In this document: positions 53,100 to 61,581 of the stretch, in pieces | Position numbering within the stretch: the first letter of the stretch is position 1 | Layout of the letters: every line of letters starts with the position of its first letter | Source: Cytophagales bacterium Alg240-R148 | Lineage (GTDB): Bacteria > Bacteroidota > Bacteroidia > Cytophagales > Cyclobacteriaceae | DNA: 64,000 nucleotides | Direction of reading: 5' to 3' | Assembly (NCBI GenBank): GCA_900537185.1 | Contig: LS999826.1 | Location: 248,001 to 312,000 of the forward strand | Position numbers and translations under genes: made by a program | The notes under the pieces: model-generated | The model's input: the letters and a program-made list of their open reading frames with translations, nothing else | What the model was told of the DNA's origin: nothing | The model's database searches: none

Positions 53100-53134
53100 G
53101 TCCTAAAATAAAAAACCACCTTAATATACATTTG
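53100..53134 (+). promoter_or_regulatory. Late promoter 2 (GTCCTA, 23 bases, TACATTTG)
   Basis: GTCC at 53100-53103, 23 bases, then TACATTTG (53127-53134, exact TAnnTTTG). A run of seven T precedes GTCC. An ATG lies five bases after the box at 53140 but is followed at once by GTT TAA; the real gene starts at 53174. Confidence 0.75.
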
Positions 53135-53173
53135 TAACCATGGTTTAAGCACCAAATCAAACATGGTTATGTA

Positions 53174-54451
53174 ATGATCAATACTTTAGTTAAAAATCGC
53201 TGGTTAATAGAAGAGAGTGTTGCCAATTCTTATTTGAGGTTTTTGCATCTGAAAGGGCTCGAAACGAATCTAATTGAAGCCCACCCAAAATTAGAGGACC
53301 TTCCAGAATTAAAGTACCAATCTAAAGTGTCATGGGATAGAGAGTCTAGATTGCTTGTTGCCACATCCTCTACGAAACAAAATGTAGCCATTATTCCTGT
53401 GCAAGGAACCATGACAAAAAGAGGGGACATGTGTAGTTATGGCATGCAAGATCTTTCTGCCATGATTGAGAGGGCCAATGAAGCTGAACACATAGCAGGG
53501 ATTGTATTTGATGGTGAAACACCAGGAGGGACAGTTGATGGAACACCTCCATTTGGCAATTCAATTAAAAACAGTAAAAAAACCACAGTCTTTTTTGGTG
53601 ATAACATGGTGGCCAGTGCAGGCTATTGGGCAGCTTCACAGGCTGATTATATCATTGGAAACTCAGAAAATCCGACCTCATTTGGTTCTATTGGCGTTTT
53701 ATGTATGCATGAATATTGGGGTAAATACATAGAAGAAAACATCGGTGAAATAAAAATCATCAGAGCACCACAATCCAAAGACAAGGCGGTTGTAAATCCA
53801 ATCGAACCACTTACCGATGAAAACGAAGCATCCATTGTCGAGGACTTGAAGTCCATGTGTGATGAATTTAAGGCCGTGGTACAATCAGGAAGAAATGGAA
53901 AACTTAATGCCAGTAAGGAAGATGTTTTCACCGGTAAAATGTACGATGTGAAAGATGCCCTAAAACACGGGTTAATAGATAAAATTGGCACTTTCCAAGA
54001 TGCAATAGACTTAGCAGCTGGTGGTGCTTCTAATTCCACAACAAACAATATGAAAATTTTAGGTAAAACAATCGGCAAAGCTGCAAAGGCTAAGACCTCG
54101 CAGGCCGAAGAGCAACCAGCTGTTGAATCTCAGGATCAACATGAAGCTGAAGAAACATCGGTTGAGGATCAATTGGTCGATGCGCAAACAGAGCTGACCC
54201 AAGTGGAGGCTGATAATGCTACTTTGAGGACAGAAAATGAGCAGTTGAGAAATGCAACTGTTAACCAGGCATCAACCATTTCTCAACAGGCTTCCAGAAT
54301 ATCAGAACTTGAAAAAGAATTGGCAGAAGGTGCTGCAGCTGGTGCCACAACTGTGGTTACTGAAAATGATAAGGGGCCAGAGTTTAGTGAAGAAAAAGAG
54401 CTGTCTTCATGGGAGCAAAAAGCAGTGAAAAAAGTAAACAATAAGAAATAA
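53174..54451 (+). CDS. Prohead protease (S49 family) fused to a scaffold-like coiled coil
   Basis: 425 residues. The N-terminal 280 residues are an S49/SppA-like (ClpP-fold) protease with nucleophile Ser 148 in NMVASAGYWAAS and the FGSIGVLCM segment; Lys-containing residues downstream would complete the dyad. Residues about 330-405 are a heptad-rich coiled coil (VEDQLVDAQTELTQVEADNATLR in parts). In several tailed phages the protease and scaffold are encoded in one gene and the protease later cuts the scaffold. The major capsid gene starts in the stop codon (overlap of one base), which fits that role. First gene of late operon 2. Confidence 0.85.
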   Translation: MINTLVKNRWLIEESVANSYLRFLHLKGLETNLIEAHPKLEDLPELKYQSKVSWDRESRLLVATSSTKQNVAIIPVQGTMTKRGDMCSYGMQDLSAMIERANEAEHIAGIVFDGETPGGTVDGTPPFGNSIKNSKKTTVFFGDNMVASAGYWAASQADYIIGNSENPTSFGSIGVLCMHEYWGKYIEENIGEIKIIRAPQSKDKAVVNPIEPLTDENEASIVEDLKSMCDEFKAVVQSGRNGKLNASKEDVFTGKMYDVKDALKHGLIDKIGTFQDAIDLAAGGASNSTTNNMKILGKTIGKAAKAKTSQAEEQPAVESQDQHEAEETSVEDQLVDAQTELTQVEADNATLRTENEQLRNATVNQASTISQQASRISELEKELAEGAAAGATTVVTENDKGPEFSEEKELSSWEQKAVKKVNNKK

Positions 54452-55548
54452 TGAAAATCTTAAACAAAGTTCTGTCATATGCTTTTATGGCATTTATCGG
54501 CCTTCTTGTAGCGCAAGTTTATGCCGTTAACCCATTTATACCAGCATCGGTTTTTATGGGTTTAAAATATGTTGCTTCCAAAGCAAAGCTATTGGAACCT
54601 GCATTGTTTTCTGCACTGGATTTAGATGAACTAACATTGAAACTAGGTGATTATCATAGAGAAAATCGCAATAGTCTTACTTCGGAATTGCTATTAAGTG
54701 ATGACTTTTCGGACAAATTTGAAGTAATGGATGATGTTACGGATGAATTACCACTTCCTAACTTGGCTGTAACTGATTTATTAAAGCCTGCAGATCCAGT
54801 GAACTTTAACCCAACATCAAACGCTTTGAAATTTGGTGCCAGAACTTTAAAAGTAAGAGCAGTAAAAATTGATTTACTATTTATCCCACAAGTAATGGAA
54901 AAGACTTGGTTGGGTAAAATGAAAAATCCCAATGATCCATTCGATCTTCCTTTTGAAGCTTTTATAATGAATTACATCATGCAAAAGGCTAGAGAGAATT
55001 TATTGTTACAAGGTGTTTATTCTGGTGTATACAATGCATCCGGTTCCACGCCAGCTGATACAATGGATGGGTTTAACACTATTGTTGCAACAGATCAAGC
55101 CCTAGGTACTCCTAAATTAACACCAGTTACTACCGGGGTAATTACTTCAACCAATGTGATAGATAGTATTGAAGCGGTTTATGATGGGTTTGGTGAGGCA
55201 TATAAAGGTGTTAAAACTGAAATTAAGGTAAATCCTCAAATATTTGATTGGTACAATAGAAGGTACAGGGCGTTACACGGTGCCAACAACAATTATAATG
55301 GGATGAAAACTGGCAGAATTCCATTAGACGGAGCGATGTGTGAAATTGTCCGTGAAGTTGGTTTAGGTGCTTCTCAAAGGACAATAGGAACCATAAAAGA
55401 AAATATGGTATATGGTACAGCCTCAGATTCATTTAATATTGACATTCAAAAGTTCAACAGATCAATTAAGATTTTAGGTGATTTCAAAGCTGGCGTTGAG
55501 TTCAAAGAATTCCATTCAAACGCATTGGTAATCAACGATCAGTCATAA
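54451..55548 (+). CDS. Major capsid protein
   Basis: 365 residues directly after the prohead protease, the expected place for the major capsid protein of an HK97-type head. It starts with a hydrophobic stretch and a helical delta-like region (to about residue 90), then alternating strands. The protein is probably trimmed at the N-terminus by the protease. Identification rests mainly on position and size; the sequence is too diverged for an assignment by eye. A terminator with a TTCG loop follows, suggesting high-level expression. Confidence 0.75.
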   Translation: MKILNKVLSYAFMAFIGLLVAQVYAVNPFIPASVFMGLKYVASKAKLLEPALFSALDLDELTLKLGDYHRENRNSLTSELLLSDDFSDKFEVMDDVTDELPLPNLAVTDLLKPADPVNFNPTSNALKFGARTLKVRAVKIDLLFIPQVMEKTWLGKMKNPNDPFDLPFEAFIMNYIMQKARENLLLQGVYSGVYNASGSTPADTMDGFNTIVATDQALGTPKLTPVTTGVITSTNVIDSIEAVYDGFGEAYKGVKTEIKVNPQIFDWYNRRYRALHGANNNYNGMKTGRIPLDGAMCEIVREVGLGASQRTIGTIKENMVYGTASDSFNIDIQKFNRSIKILGDFKAGVEFKEFHSNALVINDQS

Positions 55549-55567
55549 ACTAAATGAAGCACGATTG

Positions 55568-55587
55568 GCCCCTTCGGGGGCTTTTTT
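55568..55587 (+). terminator. Hairpin terminator after the major capsid gene
   Basis: GCCCC-TTCG-GGGGC followed by six T. Stable tetraloop hairpin, 19 bases after the capsid stop; probably partial, since the following genes lack their own obvious promoter. Confidence 0.85.
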
Positions 55588-55608
55588 CTAATTAAATCAA
55601 AATTGATC

Positions 55609-55983
55609 ATGTCAAATAAAAAGGACCAAAACACAGAGTCACAGGATGAGAATCAAATCAATCTTGAAGAAAGATTGAAAGTGGTAGAAGAAAAAATACC
55701 TCAATTGGAGGAAGAAAATGAAGCTTTGAGAAAGGCTTTGTCTGAGGCAAACAACAAAAAGACTTTGGGAGTTGAAGTCAAAGATGAAGAGCCTTATGAA
55801 TTACCTTCTCAGTCAATATCAGATGAGGATGGTAATGAGTACAAATTCGTAAAAAGGACATTTATTGTTCCTGGATTTGGTAAAATGGAAGCAGATGAAG
55901 CTGTGAAAAATGAAGATGTGTGTGCATTTTTAATTGGAAACGGCAGTACTGTTATTGAGTTGGTTAAAAAAGGAAAGAAATAA
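55609..55983 (+). CDS. Phage structural protein with coiled coil
   Basis: 124 residues from ATG 55609. A charged coiled coil (residues about 15-45, LEERLKVVEEKIPQLEEENEALRKALSEAN in parts) is followed by a beta-rich C-terminus (EYKFVKRTFIVPGFGKM). It lies between the capsid protein and a probable tail-tube-like protein; a head-decoration or connector role is possible. Stop and next start overlap (TAATG). Confidence 0.6.
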   Translation: MSNKKDQNTESQDENQINLEERLKVVEEKIPQLEEENEALRKALSEANNKKTLGVEVKDEEPYELPSQSISDEDGNEYKFVKRTFIVPGFGKMEADEAVKNEDVCAFLIGNGSTVIELVKKGKK

Positions 55984-56528
55984 TGCCTCCTTTTCAAGAT
56001 TTAAAATGGACCCAAGGAAGTGATAACATGGGTGGCCTGGTGGGTGGCATCTTCTACTGTCCAGTAGAGGATATTGATGCCACGCAGTTACCGACCATCG
56101 CTGCTGATGGGGTTACTTTAGTAGGTGCTTTTGTACCTGTAGCTACCAAAGGGTTCATAGAAATTTACCATACCAAGGGTACAGGTAAAATAGATGATTC
56201 CACCGTTGGAGAACGAGACGGAAGGTCAGCAGAAAATATGATGGAATTTTTCTTTCCAGGATCTAAAAAGGAAGTAGAAGCTTTTAAGAGATTGGCGCGA
56301 AATACACCATGCGTTGTGATTGGTAAAGACACGGATGGCAATTTAAGGGTTGTGGGTGTGGCTGTAATTGGTAATAATGTTGTTTTGGATTTACCTGCGT
56401 ATTTAGAAGCAGCCAATGGCACCACTGGAGCGCAAACGGCCGATAGAAGGGGGACAACATTTCAGTTCAAAGCAGAATCACCGGATGCCCCGTTGTTTTA
56501 TGATGATGCCATTCCACTCTTACCTTAA
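55983..56528 (+). CDS. Probable phage structural protein, tail-tube-like
   Basis: 181 residues, beta-rich with Gly turns (GGLVGGIFYCPVEDID; TTFQFKAESPDAPLFYDDAIPLLP). Proteins of this size and position in Bacteroidota prophages are often virion structural proteins, and the strand pattern would suit a tail-tube or decoration protein. No decisive motif. Confidence 0.6.
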   Translation: MPPFQDLKWTQGSDNMGGLVGGIFYCPVEDIDATQLPTIAADGVTLVGAFVPVATKGFIEIYHTKGTGKIDDSTVGERDGRSAENMMEFFFPGSKKEVEAFKRLARNTPCVVIGKDTDGNLRVVGVAVIGNNVVLDLPAYLEAANGTTGAQTADRRGTTFQFKAESPDAPLFYDDAIPLLP

Positions 56529-56533
56529 AAATT

Positions 56534-56701
56534 ATGTATACAATTAAAGAAAACGCACCAAAAAAGTTCTATCATCCTGCATTTGGGAAACCACTTGAAA
56601 CATCAAAGTTAACCACTGAGCAAAAAGCAAAATTGGTTAAGGCAAAATGCAGTTGGATTAAAGAAAGTTCAGAAAGGACAAAAAAGAAAGTTTCTTCATA
56701 G
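56534..56701 (+). CDS. 55-residue basic phage protein
   Basis: Starts five bases after the previous stop (MYTIKENAPKKFYHPAFGKP) and ends just before a strong terminator. Lys-rich, with a helical C-terminus. Small proteins with a FYHPAFG-like segment in this place occur in related structural operons as far as I can tell, but no function is known. Last gene of late operon 2. Confidence 0.6.
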   Translation: MYTIKENAPKKFYHPAFGKPLETSKLTTEQKAKLVKAKCSWIKESSERTKKKVSS

Positions 56702-56723
56702 TGATAGGTTTGTAGTATGTTTG

Positions 56724-56751
56724 AAAGCGCCTCAAATGAGGCGCTTTTTTT
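56724..56751 (+). terminator. Terminator at the end of late operon 2
   Basis: AAAGCGCCTC-AAAT-GAGGCGCTTT, a perfect ten-base stem, followed by more T. Its T-run merges with the T-run that precedes late promoter 3. Confidence 0.94.
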
Positions 56752-56753
56752 AT

Positions 56754-56788
56754 GTCCTATTTTTAGCGATCGCCAAAACCTAATTTTG
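56754..56788 (+). promoter_or_regulatory. Late promoter 3 (GTCCTA, 23 bases, TAATTTTG)
   Basis: GTCC at 56754-56757, 23 bases, then TAATTTTG (56781-56788, exact TAnnTTTG). The next ATG is five bases later. The spacer holds GCGATCGC. Confidence 0.75.
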
Positions 56789-56793
56789 AAATT

Positions 56794-57117
56794 ATGATAG
56801 TCAAATCAATCAAAAGAAGGTTCCTTTTTAAAAGGATGGCGAAATTATTGCCTTCTAAGCATCGGGTATATTATAAAAAAGGAGTAGTCAAAGGTCATTT
56901 TTTTATAGGACATGGATTGACTCACTTTGATAGGACTCCAGTTATTTATTTCAAAGACTATGTAGTACGTTTCTGTGTTAGAGAAGAAATTGATCACTAT
57001 AAGCGATTGAAAAGAGTTTTTAGAAAAAATGGGAATGATGGTGTGTTGAAATATGTAGTTCCAATGCTTAAGCCTTCAGCCCGTCAATGGTTCAAAAATT
57101 ATTTGGAAACAATATGA
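56794..57117 (+). CDS. Phage protein of unknown function
   Basis: 107 residues, basic (starts MIVKSIKRRFLFKRM), with short strands (GHFFIGHGLTHFDRTPVIYFKDYVVRF in parts). The ATG follows the late-promoter box by five bases, so its mRNA is probably leaderless. Its stop overlaps the next start. First gene of late operon 3. Confidence 0.6.
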   Translation: MIVKSIKRRFLFKRMAKLLPSKHRVYYKKGVVKGHFFIGHGLTHFDRTPVIYFKDYVVRFCVREEIDHYKRLKRVFRKNGNDGVLKYVVPMLKPSARQWFKNYLETI

Positions 57118-57722
57118 AAGTTAATGTTGCTGAAACTTTAGCAAGACTTGAAAAAAACAAGCATAAGGCAAGACCTTTACCTAAAGTGACAATAATTCAG
57201 GAGAAAACTCCTACAACAAAAGAATTATTAGACGAATTTTATGAGCTAAAAGAAAAGTATCAATCTAATGACAATATAGAAGACCAACGCCATGGTTATA
57301 ACAATCCATTAATTCAAGAACTCGAATCCGAACTTTCAACTATAAAAGTTCAAAGGGCAAAATTGTCTACAGCAATTTCAAAAATGGTCAATTCTGGTTC
57401 GAGTAAAAATGAATTGGGCCAATTGCATACTAAAATTGCTTGTTTCAAAAAACCTATCCAGGAAGCCTATGATAAGTTGGAATATGTAAAAAAGCATGGA
57501 GAGCTACCAAAGAAAAAAGTAACATCAGAATCCGAGCTTCAATTGAAGGACAAAAAAAGGAAGCTGGTGGATCTTAGAAGCAAACTCAAAAAGAAACTGC
57601 AAATGGCTGAAGGAAAAGGAAATGGTAACTCCAAAGTGTTGGAATGGGAGCAAAGTTTGGATAGAGCAGAATTAGAATATAAAGAGGTTGAACAGAAATT
57701 AGCTGAAATTAATGAAGGATAA
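57114..57722 (+). CDS. Coiled-coil phage protein of unknown function
   Basis: 202 residues from ATG 57114 (overlapping the previous stop as ATGA; a longer frame exists). Almost entirely charged and helical with long heptad runs (IQELESELSTIKVQRAKLSTAISKM; LQLKDKKRKLVDLRSKLKKKLQM), so a rod-like dimer is likely. It overlaps the small-terminase-like gene by 11 bases. Confidence 0.6.
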   Translation: MKVNVAETLARLEKNKHKARPLPKVTIIQEKTPTTKELLDEFYELKEKYQSNDNIEDQRHGYNNPLIQELESELSTIKVQRAKLSTAISKMVNSGSSKNELGQLHTKIACFKKPIQEAYDKLEYVKKHGELPKKKVTSESELQLKDKKRKLVDLRSKLKKKLQMAEGKGNGNSKVLEWEQSLDRAELEYKEVEQKLAEINEG

Positions 57723-58266
57723 GCGACTGGCCAAAAGGAAATCAGATACCCATTTGGATAGGATCTATAAATTCTATTTTGAGGAAAAATCACGTGTAGA
57801 ACTTAGCCCACATGAAATCACTTTAAAAACAAGGTGGTCGAACATATGGAAACTCATAACAGGCAAAATTCTATCTGAAAGAAATGCAGTGAAAATGCAG
57901 ATGAAAGAATATGGGGTGTCTGAAAAAACGGCATATGCAGATCTGTCCAATGCTAAAAGCTTGTTTGGAGATCCTAAAGAAGGGGAGAAGGAAATTAAAA
58001 TTGCCATTGCAACGGAGTGGATTGTTAAGCTTCTTAGAAAAGCAGAAAAAGCTGCAGACTTCAAAGCAGCTGAAAAGTTGATTCTAAGGTATACCAAATT
58101 GCACCGGTTGGATGAAGACAACAACCCATTAATGGAGTTGTTGAAAAAACAGAGACCAGCACAAATTATATTCAATGCAGATCCAGCAACCTTAGAGAAA
58201 CAGGCTGCAGAACTTATGGCTGATATTGAGGATGTGGATTATGAGGATATGAGTGATGAAGATTAA
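57712..58266 (+). CDS. Probable small terminase subunit
   Basis: 184 residues directly before the large terminase, with the overlap usual for this pair. The central region (about residues 55-85, KMQMKEYGVSEKTAYADLSNAKSLF) looks like a helix-turn-helix, and the N-terminus is basic, as in small terminases that bind the phage packaging site. The acidic C-terminus (EDVDYEDMSDED) may contact the large subunit. Identification rests on context plus the helix-turn-helix. Confidence 0.7.
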   Translation: MKDKRLAKRKSDTHLDRIYKFYFEEKSRVELSPHEITLKTRWSNIWKLITGKILSERNAVKMQMKEYGVSEKTAYADLSNAKSLFGDPKEGEKEIKIAIATEWIVKLLRKAEKAADFKAAEKLILRYTKLHRLDEDNNPLMELLKKQRPAQIIFNADPATLEKQAAELMADIEDVDYEDMSDED

Positions 58267-59737
58267 TCCAGTAAAAAAGGAGTTCTATTTAAACCCAATA
58301 GCTCAAATTTATTTAAAGGCCAATCAGTTAATCAAAGTACTGATTGCCGGCCGTGGTTTTGGAAAATCATTCATCAATGGAATTTCCATTTTGATGAAAG
58401 TAGCTTCATTACCACGTAGTAAAGGAATTTTTTTAGGAGCAACTTATACTCAGATTTTAACCAATACTCTAGTGCCTATGAAGGCAGCATGGAACTGGTT
58501 TGGCTATGATGAAGGCATTGATTATGTTGTGGGAAAGCGACCTCCCAAACACTTTAAAAAACCATACCACCAACCTGATAGATACGAAAATGTAATTACT
58601 TTTTGGAATGGGACTACGGTAATTCTAGGGTCTATGGACCGGCCACAATTGTTGCGTGGTGGTTCCAATGATTGGGTAATTGTGGATGAAGCTTTGTTGA
58701 TTAAAAAAGAAGACTATGATCAAATAATAGTACCATCCATTCGGGGCACCCACCCAGTATTCAAAAACAAATCTGGTCACCTTAGTGAAGAGTTTACATC
58801 TTCTATGCCCTATGGTAGTAGGGGCACCTGGTTGTTGGAAAAAGAGTTGGAAAGCAAAGATCCTAAAATGGACACTTTTTTCATTAAGGGTACGAGTTGG
58901 CACAACAGGGTTGTGTTGTCTGATAAGGTAATAAAAAAGTGGAAAAGAACTTTGACCCCAATCATGTACATGATCGAGGTAATGTCTGAACTGGTCCGTC
59001 AATTTGGAGATGTGTTTTATCCTTCATTGCGGGACCATCATTGGGAGTCCAATACCTATAACTACAATTACATTGATAAATTAGGTTTAGAAGCAGAAAA
59101 AAAAGAAAAGGATAGCCGGTGGGACAAAGATTGTGACCCCCATTTACCCCTGATTATAAGCCATGATTGGGGTGCTTTTAATTGCATAACAATAGACCAA
59201 GAAGATGAAAAGAATAACAAGGTTCGGTTCATCAATTGTATGCATGTGAGCCATCCTGAAATTATAGATGATTTGGCCATTAAATTTGTCAATTACTATG
59301 AACATCATAAAAAGAAAATAGTGCATCAGTTTGGTGACAAATCAGGCAACAAGAAAGAAGCCAACGCCAAACAAACATTTTTTAAACAGTTTGCATCTAT
59401 ACTAAGAAAACATGGTTGGCGAGTAATCCAAATGAAATCTGGGGATGTAGCCCATTTGTCAAGGCATGAGTTCATATCTAAAATGCACAAGGGATCAGAC
59501 GATCGCCTACCTACTGTTGTACATAATGATAACAATTGTAAGAGTTTGCGAGTAGCGTTGGAGCATGCGAGGATGAAAAATGACAAGAAAGACAAGTCAT
59601 CAGAGAACAATGATGCCATTGCTCAGAACCATGCTACCCACTATACAGATGCCTATGATTATCGCCTGTATCATGGCTTTAAGGCACGCATCAAAGAAAA
59701 TACTTTCAAGTCGGAAGTAAGCTTCAGCAAAGATTGA
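58256..59737 (+). CDS. terL: Large terminase subunit (packaging ATPase-nuclease)
   Basis: 493 residues from ATG 58256 (a GTG lies three bases earlier). The N-terminal ATPase has Walker A AGRGFGKS at residues 31-38 and a Walker B-like DWVIVDEALL with catalytic Glu; a coupling GTSW segment follows. The C-terminal nuclease domain has candidate metal-binding acids in IISHDWG and HQFGDKSGNK. The protein pumps DNA into the prohead and cuts the concatemer. Order small terminase, large terminase, then portal is standard, although the capsid genes lie upstream rather than downstream here. Confidence 0.9.
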   Translation: MKINPVKKEFYLNPIAQIYLKANQLIKVLIAGRGFGKSFINGISILMKVASLPRSKGIFLGATYTQILTNTLVPMKAAWNWFGYDEGIDYVVGKRPPKHFKKPYHQPDRYENVITFWNGTTVILGSMDRPQLLRGGSNDWVIVDEALLIKKEDYDQIIVPSIRGTHPVFKNKSGHLSEEFTSSMPYGSRGTWLLEKELESKDPKMDTFFIKGTSWHNRVVLSDKVIKKWKRTLTPIMYMIEVMSELVRQFGDVFYPSLRDHHWESNTYNYNYIDKLGLEAEKKEKDSRWDKDCDPHLPLIISHDWGAFNCITIDQEDEKNNKVRFINCMHVSHPEIIDDLAIKFVNYYEHHKKKIVHQFGDKSGNKKEANAKQTFFKQFASILRKHGWRVIQMKSGDVAHLSRHEFISKMHKGSDDRLPTVVHNDNNCKSLRVALEHARMKNDKKDKSSENNDAIAQNHATHYTDAYDYRLYHGFKARIKENTFKSEVSFSKD

Positions 59738-59899
59738 TTCACATATCCTTTCAAATTCTATTGAGCGATCGCCTTTATGTTAATGCGCGCGGGAATGCCG
59801 TGTCAGAAATTTCATAATAAAACTTCACTTTGAAAATTAAGTGGTTGATGTATAGGGCTTTGTGTGTGTGGAATTTACAATCTACTGCATTGGGTTATT

Positions 59900-59934
59900 G
59901 TCCTAATATAATTTAGATCAAGTACCGATCATTG
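59900..59934 (+). promoter_or_regulatory. Late promoter 4 (GTCCTA, 23 bases, GATCATTG)
   Basis: GTCC at 59900-59903 followed by TAATA, 23 bases after GTCC the weak box GATCATTG (59927-59934, two mismatches), and an ATG four bases later. The 163 bases before it hold only a GC-rich patch with GCGATCGC (59764) and GCGCGCGG. Confidence 0.55.
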
Positions 59935-59938
59935 TATT

Positions 59939-60268
59939 ATGAGAATAGACATTGGTACAGCACTTAAAAAACTGGCTGATACATATGATGAGCAGACAAA
60001 TGAAGTGAAAACTTTTGGCATAAGGTTTTTAAAACAGGGTGGTGAAAAACGTGAGTTTAGCGCATGTAGAAAAAATGTAAAGCTTCCGTCTATTAAGTAC
60101 GATCATCAAAAAGCGGATCCTAAAAGTAAAGGAATGTACAACTTAAAGTACAATGGTGTGATCATGTTGTTTGATGAAGACGACCAGCAACCCAAGAATG
60201 TGCCTGTTTCAATGATCTATCAATTCAAAGATTTTAAATCAAACACCTGGTTAGACGTATTTCATTGA
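59939..60268 (+). CDS. Phage protein of unknown function
   Basis: 109 residues, basic and beta-rich (starts MRIDIGTALKKLADTYDEQ). It overlaps the portal gene by one base (TGATG), and similar small proteins precede portals in related prophages as far as I know. First gene of late operon 4. Confidence 0.6.
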   Translation: MRIDIGTALKKLADTYDEQTNEVKTFGIRFLKQGGEKREFSACRKNVKLPSIKYDHQKADPKSKGMYNLKYNGVIMLFDEDDQQPKNVPVSMIYQFKDFKSNTWLDVFH

Positions 60269-61581
60269 TGGTAGAAGCAATTAACAAAAGTATTTCCTTT
60301 GGCGCAGCATCTGGTGCAATTATTGAAACTACAAAAAGAGAAATTGAGCCGGACACACATCAGAAGTTAACAACTCGGAAATGGACCATTTGGGGAAAAG
60401 ACAATAATTACCCCCAAAAAATCATTGATGCCAATATGCAAGAAGGGGCCAGTGCCGGTGCCTTGCTTTTTAAGCGCAAAGCCCATTATGGTGCAGGGTT
60501 GATGTATTACAAAAAATCCATTGAAGGTGAAAAGGAAGTTATTACCCCTATTCTGTTTGATGACCTACCAGTAGAAATGCAAGACTTTCATTTCAACAAT
60601 GATTTGGAAAACTTTGCCCAAGGACTGGCCTCTGATTTCGAATGGTGGAACATGTGCCATGTGCAGTACCTGGTCAATAGAAAAAGAGATAAAATTGTAG
60701 GAGTCAATTGGATAAGAACCAAAGACCAAAGACCAGAAAAAAGGGATCGTAATACAGGTAAAGTAAACAAATACTATCTATCTGGCCATTGGCCAATGCC
60801 GCAACAAAATGAGGTAAGACCAATATCCTCTTTTGATAAAAGGCACCCTTTTAAATTTCCCAATGCCATTTATAGACATTCCTTTTTGTCTATCGATAAA
60901 GATTATTTTATTACTCCTGAATGGCAATCGAACCAAAGGTGGTTGACTGTGGCAGCAAAAATACCCAAGTGGATCAATGCCAACATTGACAACTCAGTTA
61001 ATATCAAATACCACGTTGAGATACCTGAAGAATATTTCATTTCGCTTTATCCAGAAACCAATTATGAATCAAATGAAAAGTGTTTGGAAGCAAGGAAAGC
61101 AGCAGAAGAGGCGGTCAAGAAAAAGATAGATGAAGTTTTGGCAGGTGCAGAAAATGCAAGTAAGATTTTCTATACCAAGTTTGCACTGGATGAAGATGGT
61201 AAACCAATGCCCGGTTGGAAGATCCATGAATTAAAAAATGACATCAAGGATGCTGCATGGCTAAATGCCTATGGCACAGCTGCAGCAGCAATTTGTACTG
61301 CACACAGCGTACCACCTTCATTGGCTGGTCTAATTTTGTCTAATGGTCTGGGTACTGGTTCGGCCAGTGATGTGCGGGAGCAATTCAATTACTACTTACA
61401 ATTAAATACAGTTATTCCAAGACAAACAACTTTAGAATGGTTTGATATAGTGAAGCGTGCCAACAAATGGGATAGGTCCATTCATTTGGGATATAAAAAT
61501 ATAATACTGCAAAGTATGAACGAAAATAAATCAGGCTTTGCACTCCAGTCGGAGCCCAACCCAACAACAGCATCCAAATGA
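60268..61581 (+). CDS. Phage portal protein
   Basis: 437 residues from ATG 60268 (an upstream TTG is discounted). It has the helical, wing-and-stem layout of portals: residues about 30-60 (RKWTIWGKDNNYPQKIIDANMQEGASAGALLFKR in parts) match the N-terminal portal region, and a basic helix-rich C-terminus follows. The portal ring is the DNA entry channel of the head and docks the terminase, whose gene is the previous large one. Stop overlaps the next start by four bases. Confidence 0.8.
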   Translation: MVEAINKSISFGAASGAIIETTKREIEPDTHQKLTTRKWTIWGKDNNYPQKIIDANMQEGASAGALLFKRKAHYGAGLMYYKKSIEGEKEVITPILFDDLPVEMQDFHFNNDLENFAQGLASDFEWWNMCHVQYLVNRKRDKIVGVNWIRTKDQRPEKRDRNTGKVNKYYLSGHWPMPQQNEVRPISSFDKRHPFKFPNAIYRHSFLSIDKDYFITPEWQSNQRWLTVAAKIPKWINANIDNSVNIKYHVEIPEEYFISLYPETNYESNEKCLEARKAAEEAVKKKIDEVLAGAENASKIFYTKFALDEDGKPMPGWKIHELKNDIKDAAWLNAYGTAAAAICTAHSVPPSLAGLILSNGLGTGSASDVREQFNYYLQLNTVIPRQTTLEWFDIVKRANKWDRSIHLGYKNIILQSMNENKSGFALQSEPNPTTASK

